A stretch of DNA of 61,352 nt from CAZFVY01 sp964522665 (GTDB lineage: Bacteria > Verrucomicrobiota > Verrucomicrobiia > Limisphaerales > CAZFVY01). Positions 35,002 to 43,096 of the stretch are shown here, piece after piece. Within the stretch, counting starts at the first letter, position 1. Each line of letters begins with the position of its first letter. The notes beneath the pieces are model-generated. The model saw only the letters and a list, made by a program, of their open reading frames with translations, had not been told where the DNA came from and did no database searches. Location of the stretch: contig CAZFVY010000031.1 in NCBI GenBank assembly GCA_964522665.1, positions 1 through 61,352 of the forward strand, written 5' to 3'. The translations under genes and the position numbers were made by a program.

Positions 35002-36900
35002 CTAAAACGCTCTGGCTCCCAGCATCAAGCCCTGCTCGACAATCGGCCCGAGACAAAGCGCCGGGAAAAAGGTGAGCGCCGCGACGATGACGATGACGCC
35101 CGCAAGGGTGAGACCGAACGTCCATCCATGCGTCGGCAAAGTTCCCGCGGAGGCTTCCACGGTCTTCTTGGACGCCAGGCGTCCGACGATCGCCAGCGCG
35201 GCTATGATGGGAATGAAGCGCCCAATCCAAATCACGATCCCGGCCGCGACGTTGTAGAACGGAGTGTTGGCGTTGAGGCCGGCGAAAGCGCTGCCGTTGT
35301 TGTTGGCGGCTTCGCCGAAGCAGTACAGGACTTCACTCAACCCATGAGGCCCGCCATTCGCCATGCTTGACAATCCTTGCGGCGCCATGACCGCCAAGGC
35401 GGTGGGCAGCAGGCACGCCGCGTTCGGAATCAGCACCCCGATCACCGCCCAGGTCGCCACCCAGGCGTCCAGTTTCTTGCCCAGATACTCGGGTGTTCGC
35501 CCAATCATCAACCCGGCGATGAAGACGGTGATGAGGACGTGAAATAACATGCAGTACATACCGCATCCAATGCCGCCAAAGAGCATTTCACCGATCAGGA
35601 TATTCCACATTGGCATCATCCCAGCGAGGGGCATCCAGCTATCGTGCATCGAGTTGACCGAGCCATTGTCGATGGCGGTGCAGGAAACGCCCCAGAGCAC
35701 GCTGTTCATGACGCCGATGCGCTGCTCCTTGCCTTCCATGTTGGGCGTGAAGCCCGCCATGACCGGATTCGGCTGGGCCTCGTAATACCAGGCGACCCCG
35801 AAAGAAAGCACATACATCGCGAGCATGACGCTAAACAAACACCAGGCGTGCTTCTTGTTGCCGACCAGCAAGCCGAACATATAGACTTGGGCCATCGGTA
35901 CGATGATGATGGCCAGCATCTCCCAGAAATTGGTGAAGGGCGTCGGATTCTCGAAGGGATGGGCACTATTCACGTTGTACCAGCCCCCGCCGTTCGTGAA
36001 GAGTTGTTTGATTGCCTCAAACGCGGCGACGGCGCCGATGGGGATGGGCTGGGTCTCGACCTTCGCGTCAATCATGACTGGAACGTTGGTCATGACGGGG
36101 GCGCCTTTCGCGTCCACCTGTGGGGCGTCCACCATCACGGGCGTGCCATTGGTCAGCAGCGGTTTGCCCTGCGCGTCCAGCTTCGCGACTTGCAAGACCA
36201 ACTGAATATTGGTCGTGACGTTGTTGCCCTTGTCATCGGTTTTCTGAACCTGCGTGGTGTACGACTCCATGAGCTGCGCCGTCTGATAGGGCTTGAACGT
36301 CTGTGGGACGCCCTGCCATGCCAAGGGGATCGTCCACAGGACGCTCAGCGGCAGCACGAAATAAAGCATCCCCCGGGTCATGTCGGCCCAGAAATTGCCG
36401 ACTGTTTTGGTTGAAGCCCGTTTAAGCGCCCGGCCGACGGCAACCAACACCGCCAGGCCGGAGGCGCCGCTCAGAAACTGATGGACCATAATGGCAAAGA
36501 TTTGGGAGAAATTGCTCATCGTGGTTTCACCCGCGTAGGACTGCCAATCCGCGTTGCAGGTGAAACTCCAAGCCTGCATGAACGCCAAATGCCAACTGCA
36601 GTTGGGCAAATGTTGCGGGTTGAGCGGCAGCCATTGTTGGGTCATAAAAATCACCGAATCCGCGACGAAACCGATCGTCGCGAACAAGAGCACGGCCCAA
36701 AAATAGGTTAGCCAGGTCATCTCCTCGTCTGGGTTGGTGCCGGTCAACCGATAAATGAGCTTTTCGATCGGGTGCAAGAACGGATGGAGAAACGTTTTCT
36801 CCCCTTTGAAGACCTTCGCCATGAAGCGGCCCAGCGGCGGGGTCAACGCAATGCCAATTCCGAAGAAGAGGGCGATCTGAATAATTTCATTCCATTTCAT
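35002..36900 (-). CDS. kdpA: KdpA, potassium channel-like subunit, with a periplasmic insert
   Basis: 632 residues compared with about 557 in E. coli. Selectivity-filter segments are recognisable: TCNADWQSYAGET (114-126), FTNGGGWYNVNSAHPFENPT (301-320), AIDNGSVNSMHDSW, and NNNGSAFAGL. The extra length is an insert at about 211-286, just before the second filter region, containing two near-copies of an 18-residue unit (DAQGKPLLTNGTPVMVDA and DAKGAPVMTNVPVMIDA). First gene of the locus; no kdpF found upstream. Confidence 0.94.
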   Translation of the reverse strand: MKWNEIIQIALFFGIGIALTPPLGRFMAKVFKGEKTFLHPFLHPIEKLIYRLTGTNPDEEMTWLTYFWAVLLFATIGFVADSVIFMTQQWLPLNPQHLPNCSWHLAFMQAWSFTCNADWQSYAGETTMSNFSQIFAIMVHQFLSGASGLAVLVAVGRALKRASTKTVGNFWADMTRGMLYFVLPLSVLWTIPLAWQGVPQTFKPYQTAQLMESYTTQVQKTDDKGNNVTTNIQLVLQVAKLDAQGKPLLTNGTPVMVDAPQVDAKGAPVMTNVPVMIDAKVETQPIPIGAVAAFEAIKQLFTNGGGWYNVNSAHPFENPTPFTNFWEMLAIIIVPMAQVYMFGLLVGNKKHAWCLFSVMLAMYVLSFGVAWYYEAQPNPVMAGFTPNMEGKEQRIGVMNSVLWGVSCTAIDNGSVNSMHDSWMPLAGMMPMWNILIGEMLFGGIGCGMYCMLFHVLITVFIAGLMIGRTPEYLGKKLDAWVATWAVIGVLIPNAACLLPTALAVMAPQGLSSMANGGPHGLSEVLYCFGEAANNNGSAFAGLNANTPFYNVAAGIVIWIGRFIPIIAALAIVGRLASKKTVEASAGTLPTHGWTFGLTLAGVIVIVAALTFFPALCLGPIVEQGLMLGARAF

Positions 36901-37345
36901 GCCGCCAGAGTAGCGACTGTAGAATGTGTGAAGTTAGTAAAAAGCTTGTTAGTTGGCGTTAAAACTGTGTCAATGTTTACTACGAATAGTAAGTGGATGA
37001 GCTACCACATTATTTGGTTGAAGGCGTAGTATGTCCTGTAGAATGGGCCTGAATATTAGTTAATGCAATTTGTTCATGGTAATGTTGATTTTAATTCATT
37101 TTTGATTACTCGATTCAATGTCGGGACAAACGGGTTGGCCCAAGTCCCGGAGGTTGGCTGATGATGGCGCTTTGAACCCGGAGCAGCCGCAAGCGCCCGT
37201 AAAACTAGCATCTCAATCTGGCCAATGGCCCCGGGGGAAATCGCTGGGGCGCTCGGTCACCCGGGATTGGCGGCGGTCTTGTTTGCGATCCGCGGGTGGA
37301 ATTGGAGGCTCGACTGTACGGGGCAATGTCGATTATAACGGCCGG
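36901..37345. promoter_or_regulatory. AT-rich divergent intergenic region upstream of kdpA
   Basis: 445 bp between the kdpA start and the esterase start. The half next to kdpA is markedly AT-rich for this genome. On the minus strand it holds TTGACA (36968-36973) as a candidate -35 and, just upstream, the perfect inverted repeat TTACTA-CGAA-TAGTAA at 36977-36992, a candidate KdpE/regulator site about 77 bp before the kdpA ATG. The part from 37118 to 37345 is open in frame with the esterase but reads like non-coding sequence. Confidence 0.45.
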
Positions 37346-38353
37346 ATGAGATCCCTTTTCGTAGTCTGGCTCGGATGTATCCTCGGCGCAGCCGGCGTTT
37401 TCGCGGCGGCCACGGATAATGTTTACCTTCTCGGCCCCGATTCCGCTCCCCATGCCGGGGTGCCTGTGGGGCAGGTCGTCGGACCGGAGACATTACCGAG
37501 CAACGTCTTCACGAACACCACGCGCCATTACTGGATTTACGTTCCGGCCCAATACGAGGCCGCGAAGCCGGCGCGTTTAATGGTGTTCGAGGACGGGCAG
37601 GCGTTTGTCAGTACGAACGGGGAGTACCGGATTCCCTATGTACTGGATAACCTGATTTATCGCCGTGAAATGCCCGTTACGTTGGCCGTGTTCATCAACC
37701 CTGGCCACACGCCGGAACAGCCGGAGTCGTCATCGACCAATTGGGGCGATTCGATCAACAATCGGCGCCTCGAGTACAACGCCCTGGACGACAAGTATTC
37801 GCACTTGATCGTGGACGAGTTGCTGCCGGTGATCACCCAGCGTTATAATATCTCCAGCAACGCCGGGGATCGGGCCATTGCGGGCGCCAGTTCGGGCGCC
37901 ATCTGCGCGTTTACGGTCGCGTGGCATCGGCCCGACCAATTCGGCAAAGTGATCAGCACGATTGGCAGCTTCACCGATATAATGGGCGGGCACGTTTACC
38001 CCGACTTGATCCGCCAAGGTGAACGCAAGCCCATTCGCGTCTATTTGCAGGACGGGCTGAACGATAATCGCGGCCTGCGCCGTCGCGGTGGGACCAACGT
38101 TTACGATCCCAAGTTCGACTGGCACGCGCAGAACATCAAGATGGTCGCGGCGCTCACCGAGAAAGGTTACGACGTAAACTTCTGCTGGGGCATCGGCACA
38201 CACTCGAACAAGCAAGGCGGCGCCATCATGCCCGAAATGCTGCGGTGGCTTTGGCGCGATTATCCTCGGCCCGATGACCCGAATGACGACCGCAACCGGA
38301 AGCTGTTTGTTCCGGTTGACGGACAACCAGGGGAAATCCCGCCGGTTAAGTAA
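37346..38353 (+). CDS. secreted enterochelin-esterase-like alpha/beta hydrolase
   Basis: 335 residues from the ATG at 37346, chosen because a signal peptide starts there (MRSLFVVWLGCILGAAGVFA). Upstream in-frame codons to 37118 are rejected. The nucleophile elbow is GASSG (Ser182), followed by VYLQDGLNDNRG (likely acid region) and GIGTHSNKQGG (likely His). RHYWIYVPAQYEAAKPARLM and LIVDELLPVI are typical of the IroE/Fes-like esterase family (often annotated as putative esterase). Substrate unknown; ester hydrolysis in the periplasm inferred. Stands alone. Confidence 0.88.
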   Translation: MRSLFVVWLGCILGAAGVFAAATDNVYLLGPDSAPHAGVPVGQVVGPETLPSNVFTNTTRHYWIYVPAQYEAAKPARLMVFEDGQAFVSTNGEYRIPYVLDNLIYRREMPVTLAVFINPGHTPEQPESSSTNWGDSINNRRLEYNALDDKYSHLIVDELLPVITQRYNISSNAGDRAIAGASSGAICAFTVAWHRPDQFGKVISTIGSFTDIMGGHVYPDLIRQGERKPIRVYLQDGLNDNRGLRRRGGTNVYDPKFDWHAQNIKMVAALTEKGYDVNFCWGIGTHSNKQGGAIMPEMLRWLWRDYPRPDDPNDDRNRKLFVPVDGQPGEIPPVK

Positions 38354-38402
38354 GGGGGACTGGGGCGCCGAAGGCGGCGTGTGAGCCTATTTAAAAGTAA
38401 CA

Positions 38403-38428
38403 AGAGAGCGATACCGGTCTCGCTCTCT
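38403..38428 (-). terminator. stem-loop between the esterase and porin genes
   Basis: AGAGAGCGA pairs with TCGCTCTCT across an 8-base loop (9-bp perfect stem). In the minus direction it lies 37 bp beyond the porin stop and is followed by a T-rich stretch (TGTTACTTTTAAA), so it most likely ends the porin transcript. It may also serve the esterase. Confidence 0.6.
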
Positions 38429-38464
38429 CGCCACGCGGCCGCCACCCGGCGCTGGGTCGCGGAG

Positions 38465-39649
38465 CTAGAACTTATAGATGGCGCTGGCGATCACTTCGAT
38501 GGAGTTCTTGTGATTCGGAACGGGTGAGGCGGACGTGCCGCCGTAGGCCAACGAGCCGTCCGCGGAATGGTCCCAACGCAATTCCAGGCGCGTGAGCACA
38601 TTTTGCCAGAGGTCATACTGCACGGTGCTGGTGAAAGCGACGATCTTCGACGGCAACCCGGGACCACCATTGGATTTGGATTGAGTGAAGTATTCGCCAC
38701 GTTCGTTAAGGGCGATCTTTTCAGTGAGTTGGTAGCTGACATACGCGCCCACGGCGTTCGCATAGCCTTCGGCGCTGAGCGATTGCTTGGCGACGCCGGC
38801 GTAGTCGTAGGAGGCGCCCACCTTGAGGGCCTTCCACGGCGTGCTCAGTGAGAGGCCGGAGTAGAAGCTGGTTTGGTCAGCGGGATGGAATCCGGCCGCG
38901 GCGGCGAACGCGTTGAATCCGTTGACGACGCCAAAGAAAAGGGTCGAACCGGAAACCCAACCCCAAGTGCTTGGCGCGGTCAGCGAGAGATCGCCCAGGT
39001 AGGTTTTGTACGACTCGGATCGCAAGGGAGTCGAACGGCTGTTGATGGCGGAGCCTTCGTTGTCGGCGATGCCGGCGGCGACGCCGATCAATTCGGTGAT
39101 GTTGTAGTTGGCGATGACACCCGTAAAGGTGGCCGGCTCGATTGAATACCCGTAGGATTTAGTATAGTTCGGGTTGATGGTCGGCTCGAACACTTCGTAA
39201 CCCAGAATCGTGTCCCAAACGCCCATCTTGAAATCGATGCCGTTGCCGACCGGAGCTTTGACTTCGACGTAGGCCTGTTTGACGGCAAAATCGGGCGTCG
39301 CGCCCAATGATTGCGTGGCGTAAGCGTTAGCGTCCGGGCCGAAGAGCAGGTCAACCTTGTAGCCGGTGCCCCACTCGTCGGAGGGTTGAACTGGTTTTTC
39401 GAGCACCAATTTGACGACGTTAAGGTTGAATCCATCCGCCTTGGACGGGCCGCCGAAGAGGTACCCGGGCGCGTGGACATTGCCGGAGCCCAGGTTCCAT
39501 TGAGCGGAGGTGTCCACGAATCCGCTGAGCGTCGTGGAAGACAGCGCGGTCATGACGGGGTGGCTGGTAACCTCCTCGCCAAGCGCTGCGCCGGCCAAAC
39601 TGATCACTCCGGCGGCCGCCAGTCTTAGTGTCCATTGATTAAACTTCAT
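38465..39649 (-). CDS. outer-membrane beta-barrel porin (BBP2-like)
   Basis: 394 residues. Signal peptide about 1-24 (ending AGAALGEE), then alternating amphipathic strands throughout and a terminal Phe (SAIYKF) as in outer-membrane barrels. SGFVDTSAQWNLG, FGMxxT-like FKMGVWDTILGYEVFEP and NGFNAF are typical of the putative porin family found in Verrucomicrobiota and Planctomycetes. Likely a nonspecific or sugar porin. AAGGAA precedes the ATG. Monocistronic by the look of its flanks. Confidence 0.88.
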   Translation of the reverse strand: MKFNQWTLRLAAAGVISLAGAALGEEVTSHPVMTALSSTTLSGFVDTSAQWNLGSGNVHAPGYLFGGPSKADGFNLNVVKLVLEKPVQPSDEWGTGYKVDLLFGPDANAYATQSLGATPDFAVKQAYVEVKAPVGNGIDFKMGVWDTILGYEVFEPTINPNYTKSYGYSIEPATFTGVIANYNITELIGVAAGIADNEGSAINSRSTPLRSESYKTYLGDLSLTAPSTWGWVSGSTLFFGVVNGFNAFAAAAGFHPADQTSFYSGLSLSTPWKALKVGASYDYAGVAKQSLSAEGYANAVGAYVSYQLTEKIALNERGEYFTQSKSNGGPGLPSKIVAFTSTVQYDLWQNVLTRLELRWDHSADGSLAYGGTSASPVPNHKNSIEVIASAIYKF

Positions 39650-39875
39650 GATGTGGTTCCTTCGAGTTAGTTAGGTATTTGTTGGTTATATGCGCTCGGT
39701 CGCTGCTCCCGTCGCCTGCGCATGTTCAGGCGGCTGGATTGATTCGGTGGAGTGGACTCGGGGCGTTCGTCGCGCTGGGCGCGAGCTGTCGGCTCCGATT
39801 TCGCGCCGCGAACGGCGCGCGGCGTGGTCCTCGACAAACGCGTCATTCAAATGTGAAGGGTTCATTTTCGGTTCG

Positions 39876-40583
39876 TCAGAAGTTCACGTTGGCCCGCCAA
39901 AAACAGCCCACGAGAATCGCGGTCGCGGAACAGCCAAACATCAGCCCGCGATAGACGTTCGCGCTGCGCGCGATCCGCGCGGTAAGCGACGAGATGGTGG
40001 ACGAGAAAAGCATCATGGCCAGGATCGTCCCGGCGCCGTAGGCGACCAGGTACGCCACCGCCAGCGAGTTCGACGGGAGCGTCAGCGATGGGATGATGGC
40101 GAGGAAATGAGAACTCCCGGCCAAGCCATGCAGGGTTCCGATTCCGAACGCCGCGTGGCCGTGGACGCTGTGCTCGGTATTTCGGTCAACGACTTGCGCG
40201 CGCGGTCCGTGCAGGTGGATATGGACGTGGGATTCGCCGGCGTGATCGTGGGCGTGGGTGTGAATTCGCAATGCCGCGCGTAGCGTCCAGGCGCCAATTC
40301 CAATCAGGAGCACCCCGACGAGCCGTTCGCTCCAATCGGAGATCAGGTCAACCGGCAGCACCCCCCGCAGAATCAACGAAGCGACGCCAACGACCACGAC
40401 TCCCATCGCGTGGCCGCCGCCCCAGCGCAGACCGACCAGCCAGGCGCGCCGTACGCTTTTCAAGGCCAGCGGCGCGATCGCGGCAAGGTGGTCCGGTCCG
40501 GAAAGCACATGTACCACGCCGGCGAGGATTCCCGCCGCGACGATGAGGGGGGCCGAGTGATAGGGGAGATGGCTGGAAATCAT
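39876..40583 (-). CDS. HupE/UreJ/UreH-type nickel (or cobalt) transporter
   Basis: 235 residues with about six membrane helices. H25-x5-DH32 (HVLSGPDHLAAI) in helix 1 is the metal signature of the HupE/UreJ/UreH group. A second signature-like GIGTLHGLAGSSHFLAI lies in the second half. Between them is a strongly His-rich cytoplasmic or periplasmic loop (about 107-145; IHTHAHDHAGESHVHIHLHG). Last gene of the predicted 12-gene operon, 28 bp after the TIM-barrel gene. Nickel supply for the ureohydrolase encoded at the other end is the natural reading. Confidence 0.85.
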   Translation of the reverse strand: MISSHLPYHSAPLIVAAGILAGVVHVLSGPDHLAAIAPLALKSVRRAWLVGLRWGGGHAMGVVVVGVASLILRGVLPVDLISDWSERLVGVLLIGIGAWTLRAALRIHTHAHDHAGESHVHIHLHGPRAQVVDRNTEHSVHGHAAFGIGTLHGLAGSSHFLAIIPSLTLPSNSLAVAYLVAYGAGTILAMMLFSSTISSLTARIARSANVYRGLMFGCSATAILVGCFWRANVNF

Positions 40584-40611
40584 TTATTCTTTATGGCTGG
40601 GCTTTGGCGAG

Positions 40612-41541
40612 TCATTGCAATTGCGGATTGACGGTGGAGAACGCCCGACTGACGGCCTCGGCGCGGGGGAGGGGCGCGGTCGATTGCGACGAGACCGAGG
40701 TGGGAAACATTTCCGAGAAACGACGCCTTTGACGAGCCGCCATCCAGCCGTTGATTTGCTCGAGATCGGCGACGGGCGCGCCGGTAAATGGCAACTGATG
40801 AAGGTAACCGTCTGGCCCGAACTCCGGCGTCATCGTGGAATACGCGGCCCCGCGCTCGGACTGCCGGCGCCAGATTTCGCTCCACCACCGTTCGTGGGCT
40901 TCGAGCGCTTCGCGAGACTCGGGAGCGGCGGGGTGGGCCACTTGCGGGCCTTGGTCGTAGCCGACCCGCGCGTGGATGTGCCGGGCGCGTTCCGCGCAGA
41001 GCGCGAGGACGTCAGGCTCAGTGTCAATCAGCCGCTCGCAAACGACGCACCAATGCGAATAATCGCACGTAAGCGTCAGCGCCGGCAATTGGAGCAATAG
41101 GTCGCGCGTCACCCACGGATTGAAAAGAGAGCGACTGCGGTGGGTCTCGAAGCTGGCGCCAACAATCGACGCGCCGGTGATTTCCAGCGCCCGGCCAAAG
41201 AACTCGACGCTTTGAGCAACGGTCCACGCATCGCAACCCGCAATGACGTTGAGGGCGATGGGGTCGCATTCCATGGTCAATTCAACTCGACGACGGAGGG
41301 ATTCCAGATGGTCAGCGGGCGACGCGGATCGAACTGGGACATACGTGCCCGCGGTGCAAATCTCCCCAAGGTAGCTCAAGCCCTCGTCGGCCAGCCGCGC
41401 GCGCAGCTGTTTCCGGTCCTCCGCCGCGGGCGGGGCCTGGCCTTCGAGGCCGTCATAGCCGGATACCCGGGCGGCGACGACGGCGTCGCACAGACTTCCG
41501 GCGTGGCCCCAAAGCGTTTTGAAGAGCTTGAGTTTCATCAT
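40612..41541 (-). CDS. TIM-barrel sugar phosphate isomerase/epimerase-like protein
   Basis: 309 residues of the AP-endonuclease-2-like (xylose-isomerase-type) barrel: KLFKTLWGHAG at strand 1, GYDGLEGQAPP, LSYLGEICTAGTYVP, TLTCDYSHWCVVCERL and HIHARVGYDQGPQ carry the usual metal-binding Glu/Asp/His. Substrate unknown. The start ATG overlaps the stop of the SUMF1 gene (4 bp), so it is translationally coupled to the operon. In this setting it may process a carbohydrate or keto product of the Rieske/SDR steps; that is a guess. Confidence 0.84.
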   Translation of the reverse strand: MMKLKLFKTLWGHAGSLCDAVVAARVSGYDGLEGQAPPAAEDRKQLRARLADEGLSYLGEICTAGTYVPVRSASPADHLESLRRRVELTMECDPIALNVIAGCDAWTVAQSVEFFGRALEITGASIVGASFETHRSRSLFNPWVTRDLLLQLPALTLTCDYSHWCVVCERLIDTEPDVLALCAERARHIHARVGYDQGPQVAHPAAPESREALEAHERWWSEIWRRQSERGAAYSTMTPEFGPDGYLHQLPFTGAPVADLEQINGWMAARQRRRFSEMFPTSVSSQSTAPLPRAEAVSRAFSTVNPQLQ

Positions 41542-42299
41542 GACTCCGGCTCGGGGGTTACGGTTGTCGCGACGCGGAACCCGAGATTGTCCGCGCGGTA
41601 ATCGGCCGCGCGAACATCGCGCCAGGCGCTCCGCAGCAGGCGTGGGAGATAATCCCAGGCGCCTCCGCGGACGACCCGACGATCTTCGGTCCGCTCATTC
41701 CAAGCCGAGCCATCGTCGGGAGCCGTGAGATAGTTTGGGCGCCATGAATCCGCAACCCATTCCGCGACGTTGCCGTGCAGGTCGCAAAGCCCGTAGGCGT
41801 TAGGTGGATAACTGCCCACTTTGGCGCGAGCGCCAAGGCCGACCCGCTCTCCCATTTCGTCGTAGAGATAGTTTGCCTGGCTCGGGGTAATTTCATCGCC
41901 GGTGGAAAACGGCGTCCGCGAGCCGGCGCGGCACGCATATTCCCAGACGGCTTCGCTCGGTAAAAGATAGGGACGCGCGGCGCGATTCGTCAGCCAGGCG
42001 CAATAGGCGTTCGCGTCATGCCAATTCACCAGCGTCACCGGAAAGTCGGCGTCGCTCGCGGGTTCGTGCGCGGGACGAAACCGCCGAAACTCCGCGACGC
42101 TGACCGGGAATTTGCCGAGCGCGACGCCGGGCGGAATCGTAACCGGATGCGCTGGGCGTTCGGTGTCGTTCGTGAATCGATCGCGTTCCGACGCGCCCAT
42201 GACATAGTCACCCGCGGGCAACTCGACCATTAGCGGAGTCTCCTCGGTATCGCGCCAGACGCGTTGACGTTGGGCGGGAATGGTGGGTTCAGAGATCAT
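41538..42299 (-). CDS. SUMF1/formylglycine-generating-enzyme-fold protein lacking the catalytic cysteines
   Basis: 253 residues. Fold markers: LPAGDYVMGASERDRFTND, PVTLVNWHDANAYCAWL, LPSEAVWEYACRAGSRTPF, YGLCDLHGNVAEWVADSW, RVVRGGAWDYLPRLLRSAWR, NLGFRVA. In copper-dependent FGE two Cys lie in the C-terminal segment before NLGFRCA; here that segment reads RSAWRDVRAADYRADNLGFRVA in two parts and has no Cys. So it is not a sulfatase activator; related folds act as binding or EgtB-like domains. Overlaps SDR (11 bp) and TIM-barrel (4 bp) genes. Confidence 0.85.
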   Translation of the reverse strand: MISEPTIPAQRQRVWRDTEETPLMVELPAGDYVMGASERDRFTNDTERPAHPVTIPPGVALGKFPVSVAEFRRFRPAHEPASDADFPVTLVNWHDANAYCAWLTNRAARPYLLPSEAVWEYACRAGSRTPFSTGDEITPSQANYLYDEMGERVGLGARAKVGSYPPNAYGLCDLHGNVAEWVADSWRPNYLTAPDDGSAWNERTEDRRVVRGGAWDYLPRLLRSAWRDVRAADYRADNLGFRVATTVTPEPES

Positions 42300-43080
42300 C
42301 GCGCCACCTCCCGTCTTGAACGTTGGGCGGAGCCGTCACTTCATACTCGGTCCAGCCGGCGGTAAGCCCGCCATCGATCGCGATCGTTTGCCCGGTTACA
42401 TACGCGGCTTCGTCGGTTGCCAAATAGTGGCAGAGCGCCGCGACCTCCTCGGGAGTTCCGAGGCGGCCCAGCGGCGCGCGGCGTTCGATGAACGGAATCT
42501 CCGGGTTGTTCGGAATGCTGGTCACCGCCGGCGTGAGAATCGCGCCTGGGCAAATGGCGTTCACCGTGATCCGACGCGGCGCCAGCTCGATCGCGCCAAG
42601 TTTGGAAAGGTGGATCACCGCGGCCTTTGACGTTCCATAGGCGGCCGCGCCGGGCGTCGCCAGCATTCCGACGAACGAGGCAATATTGATCACTCGCCCA
42701 CCGTCCGCGAGTGATCTGGCGGCGTGTTTAATGCCGAACGCGACACTGTGCACGTTGACCTCGAACGTTTGACGGAGCAGCTCATCCGTCAGCCCGGCAA
42801 AGCCGACCCCCAACGGCTGAATCGCGGCGTTATTGACGAGGATATCGACCCGACCGAAGCTCGCCTGCGCGCGGCCGAAGATCGCCGCCACCTGTTCCTC
42901 GTTCGCGACATCGGCCCGGATGAATTCGGCGCCAATCGAGTTCGCGATCTCCCCACCATCGGCCCGGCGATCGGCGATGAGCGCCATCGCGCCCGCCGCG
43001 AGGAACCGGCGCGCGATGGCCAGCCCGATTCCAGAGGCGCCGCCGGTAACGATGGCCAGTTTTTTAACCAGTGAAAACAT
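42289..43080 (-). CDS. short-chain dehydrogenase/reductase
   Basis: 263 residues, classical SDR: TGGASGIG (12-19), D-x-V after the third strand (RADVANEEQ), NNAA, catalytic Ser in INIASFVGML, YGTSK (Tyr and Lys), PGAILTP, and the C-terminal GRLGTPEEVAALCHYLATDEAAYVTG. NAD(H) preference is suggested by the acidic/basic stretch IADRRADGG but not certain. Follows the Rieske oxygenase by 16 bp; probably oxidises its hydroxylated product. Confidence 0.9.
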   Translation of the reverse strand: MFSLVKKLAIVTGGASGIGLAIARRFLAAGAMALIADRRADGGEIANSIGAEFIRADVANEEQVAAIFGRAQASFGRVDILVNNAAIQPLGVGFAGLTDELLRQTFEVNVHSVAFGIKHAARSLADGGRVINIASFVGMLATPGAAAYGTSKAAVIHLSKLGAIELAPRRITVNAICPGAILTPAVTSIPNNPEIPFIERRAPLGRLGTPEEVAALCHYLATDEAAYVTGQTIAIDGGLTAGWTEYEVTAPPNVQDGRWRDDL

Positions 43081-43096
43081 CGTAAAACACGGTTGC

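Noticed and set aside
36901..37117. kdpF gene upstream of kdpA, or a c-di-AMP riboswitch
   Set aside because: No short hydrophobic frame ends at kdpA, and no long structured leader was seen; the region is AT-rich with a short palindrome only.
41538..42299. Formylglycine-generating enzyme (sulfatase activator)
   Set aside because: The catalytic cysteines are missing and no sulfatase is nearby; only the fold is shared.
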